A stretch of 64,000 bases of DNA from DASPMP01 sp035248725 (GTDB lineage: Bacteria; Gemmatimonadota; Gemmatimonadetes; Gemmatimonadales; Gemmatimonadaceae): NCBI GenBank assembly GCA_035248725.1, contig DATFHG010000078.1, forward strand, positions 1-64,000, written 5' to 3'. The position numbers and the translations under genes are program-made. Below the pieces are notes generated by a model. That model was given only the letters and a program-made list of their open reading frames with translations, did not search any database and was not told where the DNA came from. Below are positions 16,598 through 24,693 of the stretch, in pieces; within the stretch, counting starts at the first letter, position 1, and each line of letters begins with the position of its first letter.

Positions 16598-17094
16598 GCG
16601 TCCGCGAGCAGCGCGCGCACCCAGCTTGCGCGCGCGGGCTGCTCGAAGCGCGTACGCCACTCGCCGACAGTCATCAGCGATGTGTCGAACACTGGTGTGG
16701 CGTCATCGACTTCGGTGCGCGCCGCGAGCGTGCGCAGCTCGGCCCGCGATGTCGTCCGAACGGCGCCGGTGCGGTCGCGGAAGAAGACGCGGCCGCCGCC
16801 CACGAGATTCGTCTTCAGTGCGCCCTGCACGCGTTGCAGCTCCCGGAACAGGCCATCGATCGAGCAGCCCGAGGCCTGCTCTGCCGTCGGGTCGATGCCG
16901 ATGGCCAGAAAATGCTCGTTGCGCCACTCGCGGGCGCACCGGAGCGGTGCACCGTGCGCCTGCCACCGCTCGAGGAACTGATCCACCTCGGCGAGGAGCA
17001 ACGCTGCATCCTCACCGCGCAACGGGCGGTCGCTGGCGAACACCCAAAGGCGGCCGTCCGCTGGTAATGATCCAAAATCGACGCGTGGCATCAT
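16570..17094 (-). CDS. Conserved hypothetical protein (family often mislabelled 'ABC transporter ATPase')
   Basis: The 174-residue soluble product shows the pattern VDFGSLPADGRLWVFASDRP, LLLAEVDQFLERWQAHGAPL, HFLAIGIDP, ASGCSIDGLFRELQ. I recall this from a small conserved family in Bacteroidota-like genomes, often named ABC transporter ATPase although it has no Walker motifs. The ASGCSID motif is the most conserved part I can see. The biochemical role is unknown. It overlaps the DapA-family gene tail to tail by 28 bases. Confidence 0.75.
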   Translation of the reverse strand: MMPRVDFGSLPADGRLWVFASDRPLRGEDAALLLAEVDQFLERWQAHGAPLRCAREWRNEHFLAIGIDPTAEQASGCSIDGLFRELQRVQGALKTNLVGGGRVFFRDRTGAVRTTSRAELRTLAARTEVDDATPVFDTSLMTVGEWRTRFEQPARASWVRALLADAQASQSSSR

Positions 17095-17126
17095 GAGAAG
17101 TTATCGCCGCGTGAGCACAAAACGAA

Positions 17127-17156
17127 AAAGGGTGGGCGCTTGCGCGCCCACCCTTT
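17127..17156 (-). terminator. Rho-independent terminator of the L,D-transpeptidase gene
   Basis: A perfect 13-bp stem (17127-17139 with 17144-17156) closes on a four-base loop. On the minus strand it is followed by a run of T residues, so it ends transcription of the upstream L,D-transpeptidase gene. It lies 18-47 bases past that gene's stop. Confidence 0.85.
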
Positions 17157-17173
17157 CGAAGCCGTGCGCCCGA

Positions 17174-17773
17174 TCAGCTTTTGACCGTGAGCGGTATCGG
17201 GTTCTTGAGGTAGATGGGCTTCTCCTCGCTGCGGAAATGCAGCACACGCCAGAACCAGCTCTCTTCCCGCGGCTGACCGCCGTGCTCCATCACGTAGCGT
17301 GCAACCTCCGCCACGTGCTCGGGGTCCATGCGCAGACAACCATGCGACGCGGGCTGGCCGAGCTTGCTCGTGTATCCGGTGCCATGGATGTAGTAGTCCG
17401 GCTCGTGGAAGAAGATCTTCACGACTTTCATCGGATTCCCGGGCTCGCCCGGTCCCTTGGCAGACTCCTTCTTCGCCCATGCCGCATTCGGCGGCGGTGT
17501 CCAGCTCGGGTTCCAGACGAGCTTGCGAATCTTGTATTCCCCCGGCGGCGTCGGGTACTTCGGCGTTCCCGGAGAGATGGGATACTGCCATACCAGCGTA
17601 TCCCCCTCATACATCTTGAGCCGGCTCTCGGACAGGTCGGCGACGAGGTGAAGGTTCGAAGCGGTTGCCGTTGTATCGGTGCTGTCGCGCCCGACATACC
17701 ACGCCGTTCCCGGCACCGCGGCTGCGATCACGGGCGCTATCGCCCAGAGCATCAACTTGCGAGTTCGCTGCAT
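17174..17773 (-). CDS. L,D-transpeptidase (YkuD domain)
   Basis: YkuD enzymes form 3-3 crosslinks in peptidoglycan or attach proteins to it. The 199-residue product has an N-terminal membrane anchor or signal (about residues 8-26) and a YkuD domain from about residue 40. The active-site motif is HGTG...SHGCLRM with His130 and the catalytic Cys146. Substrate-loop residues such as SPGTPKYPTPPGEY are present. There is no LysM domain. It would act outside the cytoplasmic membrane. It is a single gene, divergent from the amidase gene, with its own strong terminator. Confidence 0.93.
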   Translation of the reverse strand: MQRTRKLMLWAIAPVIAAAVPGTAWYVGRDSTDTTATASNLHLVADLSESRLKMYEGDTLVWQYPISPGTPKYPTPPGEYKIRKLVWNPSWTPPPNAAWAKKESAKGPGEPGNPMKVVKIFFHEPDYYIHGTGYTSKLGQPASHGCLRMDPEHVAEVARYVMEHGGQPREESWFWRVLHFRSEEKPIYLKNPIPLTVKS

Positions 17774-17861
17774 CGTCCTGCTCGCTTCCGTTGTTTGAGT
17801 GAGTTGGTTTCACGGATCACAAAGGCAAGCGACGTTCCATTTGCGTCGTATGTTTGTGAAC

Positions 17862-17878
17862 GTGAGCGAGTCGCTCAC
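17862..17878. promoter_or_regulatory. Operator-like inverted repeat upstream of the amidase gene
   Basis: GTGAGCG (17862-17868) and CGCTCAC (17872-17878) form a perfect seven-base inverted repeat with a three-base centre, 37 bases before the amidase ATG. The short centre favours a protein-binding site over an RNA hairpin. No regulator is identified. Confidence 0.35.
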
Positions 17879-17915
17879 AGCAGTCGCGACCGTGCACCTT
17901 CCAACCGGCATCGCC

Positions 17916-19754
17916 ATGACGACCTCGACGGCGCTCCCCGATCGGCGCGCATTCCTCGGCTATTTCTCGTCCATCGGGCTTGGCTCGACGCTCCTGCCCG
18001 GTGTGCTCTGGGCGAAAGTGGCCGACGGCGCAGACATCACCAAGGAGACGATCGCCTGCGCAGAAGAAATCGCAGGTATCTCGTTCACCGACGACGAGCG
18101 CGCGATGATGGTGCGCAATCTCACGCAGCAGAAACAGTCCATCGACGCGCTGCACAAGACGACGCTGGAGAACTCCGTGGCACCCGCACTCGTCTTCGAC
18201 CCCATGCCGCCCGGCGTGGCGCTCACTCCCCGGCGAAAGATCGCCGCGGTGCGCGCGCGTGTACCGCTTATGGCGCGACCGGGGGTGATCGATGACCTGG
18301 CGTTTCTTCCCGTCACGCAGCTCGCGGAGCTCGTGCGCGGTCGCAAGGTGAAGCCGAGCGAGTTGACGGAGATGTATCTGGGCCGCCTGAAGCGATTCGA
18401 TCCGCAGCTTCACTGCGTCATCTCGCTCACCGAAGAACGTGCGCGCGCACAGGCGAAAGCGGCGGACGCCGAGATTGCGCGCGGCCAGTATCGCGGTCCG
18501 CTGCACGGGATTCCGTGGGGCGCCAAGGATCTGCTCGCGGCGAAGGGCTACCGGACCACGTGGGGCGCTGGACCGTACAAGGAACAGGTCATCGACGAAG
18601 ACGCCGTCGTCGTGCAGCGACTCGATCGCGCCGGCGCCATCCTGGTCGCAAAGCTCACGCTCGGCGAGCTGGCGCAGGGCGACGTGTGGTTTGGCGGCGT
18701 CACGCGGAACCCGTGGTGGACGGAGCAGGGTTCGAGCGGATCCTCGGCGGGACCGGCGAGTGCGACCGCGGCGGGACTCGTCGGATTCTCGATCGGCACG
18801 GAGACACTCGGCTCCATCTCGTCGCCATCGACGCGCTGCGGTGTCACGGGACTGCGCCCCACGTTCGGCCGCGTGCCTCGCACGGGCGCGATGGCGCTGG
18901 CGTGGAGCATGGACAAGATCGGGCCGATCTGTCGCAGTGTGGAGGACTGCGCACTCGTCCTCGATGCGATCTACGGGCCCGATGGTCAGGACCTCGCCGT
19001 GCGCGATTACCCATTCAACTGGAACGCGACCGTGCGGCCGTCGGCGCTGCGCATCGGCTACGTGAAGGCCGCGTTCGACCAGCCGGAACACGATCCCGCC
19101 AACCCGGATCGCCTGCTGCACGCGACGAAGGTGCAAGACGACGCCGCGCTCGCCGTGCTCGAGCGTCTCGGCGCGAGGCTCGTTCCCATCGAGCTGCCGC
19201 AGTTTCCCGTGGGAAGTGGTTTGATCCTGCAGCCCGAGGCGGGCGCGGCGTTCGAGACGCTGCTGCTCACCGGAAAGATCAAGGAGATGGTCCAGCAGAC
19301 CCCGTTCGCGTGGCCGAACACATTCCGCTCGGCGCAGTTCGTTCCCGCGGTCGAGTACATCAACGCGAATCGCGCGCGTCAGCTGCTCATGCGGCAATGG
19401 TGGGATCTGTTCAAGGATCTCGACGTCGTCGTGTCGCCGACGTTCGGCACCCAGCTGCAGCAGACGAATCTCACCGGCAATCCGGCGGTGATCGTTCCCA
19501 ATGGTTTTCGTGAAGCGCCGCCGCTCGGACCCGGCACGAGTGCGACGCCCGTCGCTCCGCCGCGCCCGGATTCGTCGCGCGCTGCAGCGGACACGGGACG
19601 GCGCGAGCAGCCACCGGTACCATCGCCGCGTCCGCAGACGCCGGTGTCGCTCACGTTTCTCGGTCCGCTGTATCACGAGGAAAAGCCACTCGCGCTCGCA
19701 CACGCATATCAGCAGGCAACCGATTTCCACCGCAGAACACCGCCTGGATTCTGA
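17916..19754 (+). CDS. Tat-exported amidase-signature family hydrolase
   Basis: The 612-residue product starts with a twin-arginine-like signal (DRRAFLGYFSSIGLG, residues 9-23), so it probably acts in the periplasm. The amidase-signature triad is complete: Lys204 in WGAKDLL, cis-Ser276 in GSSGSSAGPA and nucleophile Ser300 in TLGSISSPS. These enzymes hydrolyse amides in substrates from peptides to xenobiotics; the substrate here is unknown. Near the C-terminus a Pro-rich stretch of about 50 residues (after VPNGFREAP) interrupts the fold just before the final conserved helix. ATG 17916 is chosen because it places the signal peptide at the N-terminus; the frame is open further upstream. Confidence 0.9.
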   Translation: MTTSTALPDRRAFLGYFSSIGLGSTLLPGVLWAKVADGADITKETIACAEEIAGISFTDDERAMMVRNLTQQKQSIDALHKTTLENSVAPALVFDPMPPGVALTPRRKIAAVRARVPLMARPGVIDDLAFLPVTQLAELVRGRKVKPSELTEMYLGRLKRFDPQLHCVISLTEERARAQAKAADAEIARGQYRGPLHGIPWGAKDLLAAKGYRTTWGAGPYKEQVIDEDAVVVQRLDRAGAILVAKLTLGELAQGDVWFGGVTRNPWWTEQGSSGSSAGPASATAAGLVGFSIGTETLGSISSPSTRCGVTGLRPTFGRVPRTGAMALAWSMDKIGPICRSVEDCALVLDAIYGPDGQDLAVRDYPFNWNATVRPSALRIGYVKAAFDQPEHDPANPDRLLHATKVQDDAALAVLERLGARLVPIELPQFPVGSGLILQPEAGAAFETLLLTGKIKEMVQQTPFAWPNTFRSAQFVPAVEYINANRARQLLMRQWWDLFKDLDVVVSPTFGTQLQQTNLTGNPAVIVPNGFREAPPLGPGTSATPVAPPRPDSSRAAADTGRREQPPVPSPRPQTPVSLTFLGPLYHEEKPLALAHAYQQATDFHRRTPPGF

Positions 19755-19788
19755 CGCGTCCTTTTCGCGTCCCAAAAGCGGACATCGT

Positions 19789-19823
19789 CCCGCATTCGAA
19801 CATCCGAATGCGGGATTTTTTTT
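19789..19823 (+). terminator. Rho-independent terminator after the amidase gene
   Basis: A perfect 10-bp stem (19789-19798 with 19805-19814) around a six-base loop is followed by A and eight T residues. It lies 35 bases past the amidase stop. Confidence 0.92.
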
Positions 19824-19900
19824 CGCGACATCAACCTTTGACCAAAACTCCGTGTCCAACGCTCCGTAGGGAAAGAAACTCCCCGCACCGGATACGGATC

Positions 19901-20434
19901 ATGCGCCTTCCTCGTACGAGCATCCCCGAATTCCATACGATCGACGATGAGCAGACTGCGCCTTCGTCGGACAAGACGCTGCGACTCGTCGACAGCATGC
20001 CCGCGTTCGCCGACGCGGCGACGATCGCACCCGAGCACACGAACGGCGATGTGTCACTGCGGCCGTTGCTCGAAGCCGTGCTCACCGAGCTCCGCGCGCA
20101 GCGCAATCGCAACACGCGCGTGGTCGTGAAGACCGGCGGCAAGGTTCTTTTCCTGCGCGCGGACCAGATCGAGTGGGTCGAGGCCGCGGGCAATTACGTG
20201 AAGCTGCACGTCGGCGGAGACGCCCACCTGTTCCGCGAAAGCATGAAGAACATGGAGACGCGTCTCGACGGCGACCGCTTCGTGCGCATCCATCGGTCCG
20301 CCATCGTCAACGTGGACCACATTCGCGAACTGCAGCCGTGGTTCCACGGCGAGTATGTGGTGCTGCTCCACGACGGCACCCGCCTCATGGCAAGCCGTGT
20401 GTTCTCCGATCGGCTCAGTCGCCTGATCGCCTGA
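19901..20434 (+). CDS. LytTR-family DNA-binding regulator without receiver domain
   Basis: The 177-residue product has a LytTR domain in its C-terminal 100 residues. Family hallmarks are the strand motif FLRADQIEWVEAAGNYVKLHV, then FVRIHRSAIVNVDHIREL and the final VVLLHDGTRLMASRVF. The first 75 residues are acidic, low in structure and do not resemble a receiver domain, so it is a stand-alone regulator rather than a classic response regulator. ATG 19901 is used because an upstream in-frame start would lie inside the preceding terminator. It ends in a 20-base tail-to-tail overlap with the next gene. Confidence 0.87.
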   Translation: MRLPRTSIPEFHTIDDEQTAPSSDKTLRLVDSMPAFADAATIAPEHTNGDVSLRPLLEAVLTELRAQRNRNTRVVVKTGGKVLFLRADQIEWVEAAGNYVKLHVGGDAHLFRESMKNMETRLDGDRFVRIHRSAIVNVDHIRELQPWFHGEYVVLLHDGTRLMASRVFSDRLSRLIA

Positions 20435-21326
20435 GCGCGGCGCGCAGCGCTTCTTCAAGTCGCGGATGTCGGAACTCGAAACCGGCATCCGCGAGTCGTT
20501 TCGGGGTGACGCGTTGGCTGGCGAGAATGGTGTTGTCCGCCATCGTTCCGAAAGCGATCTCGAGCGCGATGCGCGGAACTGGCAGGATCGCGGGACGCGA
20601 GAGTACGCGAGCCAGGATGCGAGTGAATTCCGCGTTTCGGACCGGGTCCGGAGCCACGACGTTCACGGCTCCGCGCAACGTGTCGGTGCGCATCGCATAG
20701 CGCACGATGCCCACCACGTCGTCGAGGGCGACCCAGCTCATCCACTGCATGCCGTCGCCGAGGCGTCCGCCGAGGCCCAGTCGAAATGGCGTGATCAGGC
20801 GACGTAGCGCGCCACCGCTCGCGCCGATGACGACTCCCGTGCGGAGCAGCACCACGCGGATCCCGGCATCCGCTGCCACGATCGTCGCCGCTTCCCACGC
20901 GCGGGCGGTCTTCGCCAGAAAGTCGTCACCGGGTGCGCTGTCTTCCGTCAGCGTTTCGTCTCCTCGACGGGCGCCGTAGTAGCCGACTGCCGAACCGCTC
21001 ACGAACAACCGGGGCCGCGATGACAGGCGGGCCACCGCGCGGGCCAACGCCGCGGTGCCGTTCACGCGACTGTCCCGGATCCGCTCACGGCGCCGCCGAG
21101 TCCACCGCTGGTCGATCGCTTCGCCGGCGAGATTCACGACGACATCGGGTTGCACGCGTGCGAGGCTGGCGTCGTCGATGCGGCCCGTCGCGGCGTCCCA
21201 CCATACGTGGTCCTCGATTGTGCGCCGGCCCGTCAGCGCGACGACGCGATGTCCATCGGCAACGAGATTGGCGCGCAGACGCGAGCCGATGAATCCGGAC
21301 GCGCCGCTCAGCAGAACGGTCGGCAC
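20415..21326 (-). CDS. TIGR01777/YfcH-like NAD-dependent epimerase family protein
   Basis: The 303-residue product shows the family-specific motifs VLLSGASGFIGSRL, the DVVVNLAGEAID pattern and RWTRRRRERIRDSRVNGT. It also has SGSAVGYYGARRGDE and the C-terminal helix preceded by ILASQRVTPKRLADAGFEF. These proteins are widespread; SulA/YfcH-type names are historical and no reaction is firmly assigned. GTG 21326 is chosen because the Rossmann strand begins two codons later. The gene follows the FlgM-like gene by 20 bases on the same strand. Confidence 0.9.
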   Translation of the reverse strand: MPTVLLSGASGFIGSRLRANLVADGHRVVALTGRRTIEDHVWWDAATGRIDDASLARVQPDVVVNLAGEAIDQRWTRRRRERIRDSRVNGTAALARAVARLSSRPRLFVSGSAVGYYGARRGDETLTEDSAPGDDFLAKTARAWEAATIVAADAGIRVVLLRTGVVIGASGGALRRLITPFRLGLGGRLGDGMQWMSWVALDDVVGIVRYAMRTDTLRGAVNVVAPDPVRNAEFTRILARVLSRPAILPVPRIALEIAFGTMADNTILASQRVTPKRLADAGFEFRHPRLEEALRAALRRSGD

Positions 21327-21346
21327 GTCGAATATTCGTGTGTGAG

Positions 21347-21538
21347 CTAGGCCGGGTACAGCTCGCGTGAATTCAGGATCGCGCGGGCGATCACGTCGAG
21401 CACCTGCGGCCGGTCGTAGTACTGCGATGCGACGCGATGGCGCAGAACGGCCACGAGCTCCTCGCTCAGTTGCAACGTTCCATTCGACTCCTGATCGAGC
21501 CGCGTCGCCCAGCTGCCCCCGCCACTCACGTCGGCCAC
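21347..21538 (-). CDS. FlgM-like anti-sigma-28 peptide
   Basis: The roughly 63-residue product ends in VAVLRHRVASQYYDRPQVLDVIARAIL, which follows the FlgM C-terminal pattern of a helix, a short turn with Tyr-Asp-x-Pro and a second helix. FlgM binds and holds the flagellar sigma factor FliA. A FliA-type sigma gene lies 1.7 kb away (23218). GTG 21538 follows a GGGAGG site; TTG 21562 is an alternative. The short length makes the assignment tentative, but codon usage and motif support a real gene. Confidence 0.6.
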   Translation of the reverse strand: MADVSGGGSWATRLDQESNGTLQLSEELVAVLRHRVASQYYDRPQVLDVIARAILNSRELYPA

Positions 21539-21636
21539 CGGCCCTCCCGCTCCATGCGTCAACGCCCAAGTATCGGCAGATTCCAGGCCCGATTAACCAG
21601 TTGCGGGCGTCCACCGGGAAACGTCTTTTCCCTGCG

Positions 21637-23037
21637 ATGGCGCAGATCCTCTACGTGGACGACGAGCCCGCAATCGGCCTCATCCTCCAGGACACGCTGG
21701 AGCGGATGGGACATACGGCGATCGGCGCGGGCAACGTGCCCGAGGCGCTGGCCGCGCTTGCCGAGTCGGATGTGGATCTGGTGATCTCGGATTTCCGGAT
21801 GCCTGGGCTGTCCGGTCTCGAGTTCATCGAGTTGCTGCGCGAACAGGGTCGCGACGTCCCGGTCATCATGCTCACCGGCTACGCGACCATCGAACATGCG
21901 GTCGCGGCCATCAAGGCGGGTGCGGTCGACTACATCACGAAGCCGCTCCAGGCCGACCAGCTGGAGCACGCGGTTACCACGGCGCTCGAGCTCACGCGGT
22001 TGAAGCGCGAAAACGAGGCGCTCCGCCGTGAAGTGATGGAGATGCGCGCGGAGCGCACCATCGTCGCGAAGAGCGCGAGCATGCGCGAGGTGCTGCAGAT
22101 CATCGGCTCCGCCGCGCCGACGCGCGCGACCGTCCTGCTCCAGGGCGAGTCGGGTACGGGCAAGGAGCTGCTCGCGCGCGCGATCCACGATCAGAGCGAT
22201 CGGCGCGACCGTGCGTTCATCAAGCTGAATTGTGCCGCGGTCCCCGAGGGGCTCGTGGAAAGCGCGTTGTTCGGCCACGAGAAGGGCGCGTTCACCGGCG
22301 CGATCAAGCGCGTCGCAGGCGCCTTCGAGCGTGCGCATCGGGGGACACTGCTCCTCGACGAGATCACCGAGATGCGGCTCGACCTCCAGGCGAAATTGCT
22401 CCGCGTCCTGCAGGAGCAGGAGTTCGAGCGGGTGGGCGGCTCGGAGACCGTGAGCGTCGATGTCCGCATCGTGGCAACGACCAACCGCGACATCGAGCTC
22501 GCAGTCGAGCGCTCGGGATTTCGCCGGGATCTGTACTACCGGCTCAGCGTCATTCCCGTGCAGATCCCGCCGCTGCGCGCGCGGCCCGAGGACATCCCAC
22601 TGCTCGCCCTGACCTTCGCGCAGCGCGTGGCCGCCGAAGTGGGCCGCGAGGTCACTGGCATCGCACCGGATGCGCTCGCGCTGCTGCAACGCTACGAGTG
22701 GCCGGGCAACGTTCGCGAGCTGCAGCACGCCGTGGAGCGTGCCGTCATTCTCAGCGGCGGCAACCTGCTCCCCGCGTCCAGCTTCGATCTGATCAGGACC
22801 GCGGTGACCGGACGACGCACGCCGTTGACGTTGCCTGCGCTCGACACCGAGTCGCCGTCCGCCGACGCGGTCGTCCTGAACACGCTGAACATCGACGAGG
22901 CGGAGGCGGCGCTCGTCGCGCGCGCGCTGCAGGCGACCGGCGGCAACAAGACAAAGGCGGCGGAGCTGCTTGGCGTTTCCGACCGCACGCTCCGGAACAA
23001 ATTGTCGCGTCAGCGGAGTCCCGGACAAAACAGCTAG
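21637..23037 (+). CDS. NtrC-family sigma-54-dependent response regulator
   Basis: The 466-residue product has an N-terminal receiver with the acidic pocket (VDDE, residues 7-10), phospho-acceptor Asp52 (ISDFRMPG) and the conserved Lys (ITKPLQ). The AAA+ domain follows, with Walker A (GESGTGKE, near 169), GAFTGA (217-222, the loop that contacts sigma-54) and Walker B (GTLLLDEITEM). The C-terminal Fis-type helix-turn-helix is NKTKAAELLGVSDRTLRNKL. It therefore activates sigma-54 promoters when phosphorylated. Location between FlgM-like and FliA-like genes suggests a role in a motility-type regulatory cascade. The partner kinase is not certain. Confidence 0.95.
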   Translation: MAQILYVDDEPAIGLILQDTLERMGHTAIGAGNVPEALAALAESDVDLVISDFRMPGLSGLEFIELLREQGRDVPVIMLTGYATIEHAVAAIKAGAVDYITKPLQADQLEHAVTTALELTRLKRENEALRREVMEMRAERTIVAKSASMREVLQIIGSAAPTRATVLLQGESGTGKELLARAIHDQSDRRDRAFIKLNCAAVPEGLVESALFGHEKGAFTGAIKRVAGAFERAHRGTLLLDEITEMRLDLQAKLLRVLQEQEFERVGGSETVSVDVRIVATTNRDIELAVERSGFRRDLYYRLSVIPVQIPPLRARPEDIPLLALTFAQRVAAEVGREVTGIAPDALALLQRYEWPGNVRELQHAVERAVILSGGNLLPASSFDLIRTAVTGRRTPLTLPALDTESPSADAVVLNTLNIDEAEAALVARALQATGGNKTKAAELLGVSDRTLRNKLSRQRSPGQNS

Positions 23038-23122
23038 GAAGTTTTTTCCGGTCGGCAAGAATTTCCGACACGCCGTCGTAGCGGTCACGCGGACAACTAC
23101 AGAACAATCAACGACTTGCGGC

Positions 23123-23142
23123 GCCGCACTCTGCGGTGCGGC
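23123..23142 (+). other. Small hairpin in the NtrC-FliA intergenic region
   Basis: GCCGCAC (23123-23129) pairs perfectly with GTGCGGC (23136-23142) around a six-base loop. There is no T-run, so it is a weak terminator candidate at best. It lies about 75 bases before the sigma-factor start and could be a leader structure. Confidence 0.3.
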
Positions 23143-23217
23143 TGTTGCCATTGTGTATGGACCCTCGGCACCCACAACCGCGGTGCCGGAAATCCGAAGC
23201 CGGATCCGGAGTCCTAC

Positions 23218-23946
23218 ATGCCCCGCTCATTCGCCGCATATCGCCAGCGAGACGCACTGCTGGAGCAGCACATCGGACTCGTTCACCACGTCGCACGACT
23301 ACTCGCCAATCGCCTGAGCACCGAGGCGGAGCTCGACGAGCTCGTGAGCGCCGGGACGCTCGGTCTCCTGCACGCTGCTGAGCAGTTCGACGCCGGCCGC
23401 GGACTCTCGTTCAGCACCTACGCGGTGCCGCGCATTCGCGGTGCGATTCTCGACGAGTTGCGCCGGCTGGATCACGTCCCGCGGAATGTGCGGCGCAGAT
23501 CGCGCGAGTTGGGGCGCGCCCGCGACGCGCTGTCGTCGAGGCTCCGCCGGTCGCCCACCTACGCTGAAGTGGCGCACGTTCTCGGCGTCGCCGAGGAGTC
23601 GGTGCTGCGCTGGGAGCTGGACGCGGAAGCCGCTGCACCGCGCTCGCTCGATCAACCCGCGCGCGGCGAATCGGTCGGCGCAACCCTCGCGGACACGATC
23701 GCCGACGACAACGAGGTGTCGTTCGACGAAGCGCTCGCGCAGGAACAGGAAGTGACGGAGCTCAAGCGCGCGGTTGCCCGGCTCAAGGAGCAGGAGCGCG
23801 TCGTGCTCGCGCTCAACTACTTCGAAGGCCTGAAGCTGCAGGAGATCGCGCGCGTGCTCGGCCTCTCCGTCTGCCGCATCTCCCAGATTCGCACGGCGGC
23901 GCTGGCCAAGCTGCGCACCACGCTGGCGCCCATGTACGCCGCGTAA
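23218..23946 (+). CDS. FliA/WhiG-type (sigma-28 group) RNA polymerase sigma factor
   Basis: The 242-residue product has sigma region 2 (LVSAGTLGLLHAAEQFDAGRGLSFSTYAVPRIRGAI), a region 3 with DHVPRNVRRRSREL, and region 4 with LNYFEGLKLQEIARVLGLS and a final recognition helix. This layout and length match the FliA/WhiG group, which directs flagellar or developmental genes. Region 1 is absent, as expected. It follows the NtrC-type activator by 180 bases on the same strand. A FlgM-like gene upstream would be the natural anti-sigma factor. No flagellar structural genes occur in the window. Confidence 0.9.
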   Translation: MPRSFAAYRQRDALLEQHIGLVHHVARLLANRLSTEAELDELVSAGTLGLLHAAEQFDAGRGLSFSTYAVPRIRGAILDELRRLDHVPRNVRRRSRELGRARDALSSRLRRSPTYAEVAHVLGVAEESVLRWELDAEAAAPRSLDQPARGESVGATLADTIADDNEVSFDEALAQEQEVTELKRAVARLKEQERVVLALNYFEGLKLQEIARVLGLSVCRISQIRTAALAKLRTTLAPMYAA

Positions 23947-23976
23947 ATCCGAGCGGACTGCCAGAGCAGGTGCGCG

Positions 23977-23998
23977 GGGCGGTGAGCGATCACCGCCC
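23977..23998. terminator. Bidirectional terminator between the sigma-factor and kinase-like genes
   Basis: GGGCGGTGA (23977-23985) pairs with TCACCGCCC (23990-23998) around GCGA and is followed on the plus strand by a T-rich stretch. It includes the stop codon of the convergent minus-strand gene (23990-23992). Confidence 0.65.
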
Positions 23999-24637
23999 TT
24001 CTCGTTTTCGCAGGGCGGCGAGCGAGGGAAGGCGGAAACCATACGCATCCGGCAGGAGTTCGCCCCGCATTGCGCGCACGACCTCCGTCGTGAACGGCGA
24101 AGCGGTTTCCAGTACGGCCGGCACGTCTGACGCGACGACGGCGATCCACTCGCCCCGATCGTCGACCGTGACGCGCACACTGTGCGTGCCCGCGCGCGCG
24201 GGAATCGAGGCGATCAGCGCGATCAGCGCGCGCACGTACATCCATTTGGGCACGCGTACCGCCGTGGACGCTGCGCTCTCGATCAGCACGACGCGGTCGC
24301 GCTGTTCGGCATGGAGCGCGAGCACCGCCTGCGCCTCGTCGGCAGCATCACGTGGCGAAAACGCCTCGACCCCGCCGCGCGGCCGACCCATCGTGCGTAC
24401 GACGGCGGCCAGCTCTCGCACGCGGTGGAGCTCGGTCGTCAGGATGTCTTCGGTGCCGCCGTCGTCGTCCTTCGACAGCTCGATGACGGCAGAGAGCGCC
24501 GCGGCGCGATTGTTCAACGCGTGGCCAAGGCCCCGCAGGACGGCGTCCACCACCCGGCTCCACTCCAGCATCGCCGGGCCACTGAGCGCCAGCGCACTCT
24601 CGGCGCTTTCGCTCTGATGCGCATCGATAGCGCTCAC
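23990..24637 (-). CDS. Histidine-kinase-like protein without a recognisable ATPase domain
   Basis: The 215-residue product starts with a helix that carries an H-box-like motif (LRGLGHALNNRAAAL, His39), as in dimerisation domains of HALNN-type kinases. A second helix (ELHRVRELAAVVRTMGRP) resembles the other half of the four-helix bundle. The remaining part has the strand order of a HATPase domain, but clear N-, G1- and G2-box motifs are missing (TVDDRGEWIAVVASDVP is the nearest). It may be a phosphotransfer or inactive kinase partner of the nearby NtrC-type regulator. This is inference. Confidence 0.6.
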   Translation of the reverse strand: MSAIDAHQSESAESALALSGPAMLEWSRVVDAVLRGLGHALNNRAAALSAVIELSKDDDGGTEDILTTELHRVRELAAVVRTMGRPRGGVEAFSPRDAADEAQAVLALHAEQRDRVVLIESAASTAVRVPKWMYVRALIALIASIPARAGTHSVRVTVDDRGEWIAVVASDVPAVLETASPFTTEVVRAMRGELLPDAYGFRLPSLAALRKREGR

Positions 24638-24693
24638 GATTGCGCCGCCGACGTGACCTGGCGACGTTCCCTGCGGTTTGTCACTGTACCAAG

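Noticed and set aside
17817..19859. 680-codon minus-strand open frame opposite the amidase gene
   Set aside because: Arg/His-rich shadow; the plus strand has a complete amidase triad and a terminator.
23038..23217. Sigma-54 promoter in front of the FliA-type gene
   Set aside because: No GG-N10-GC element with proper flanks was convincing.
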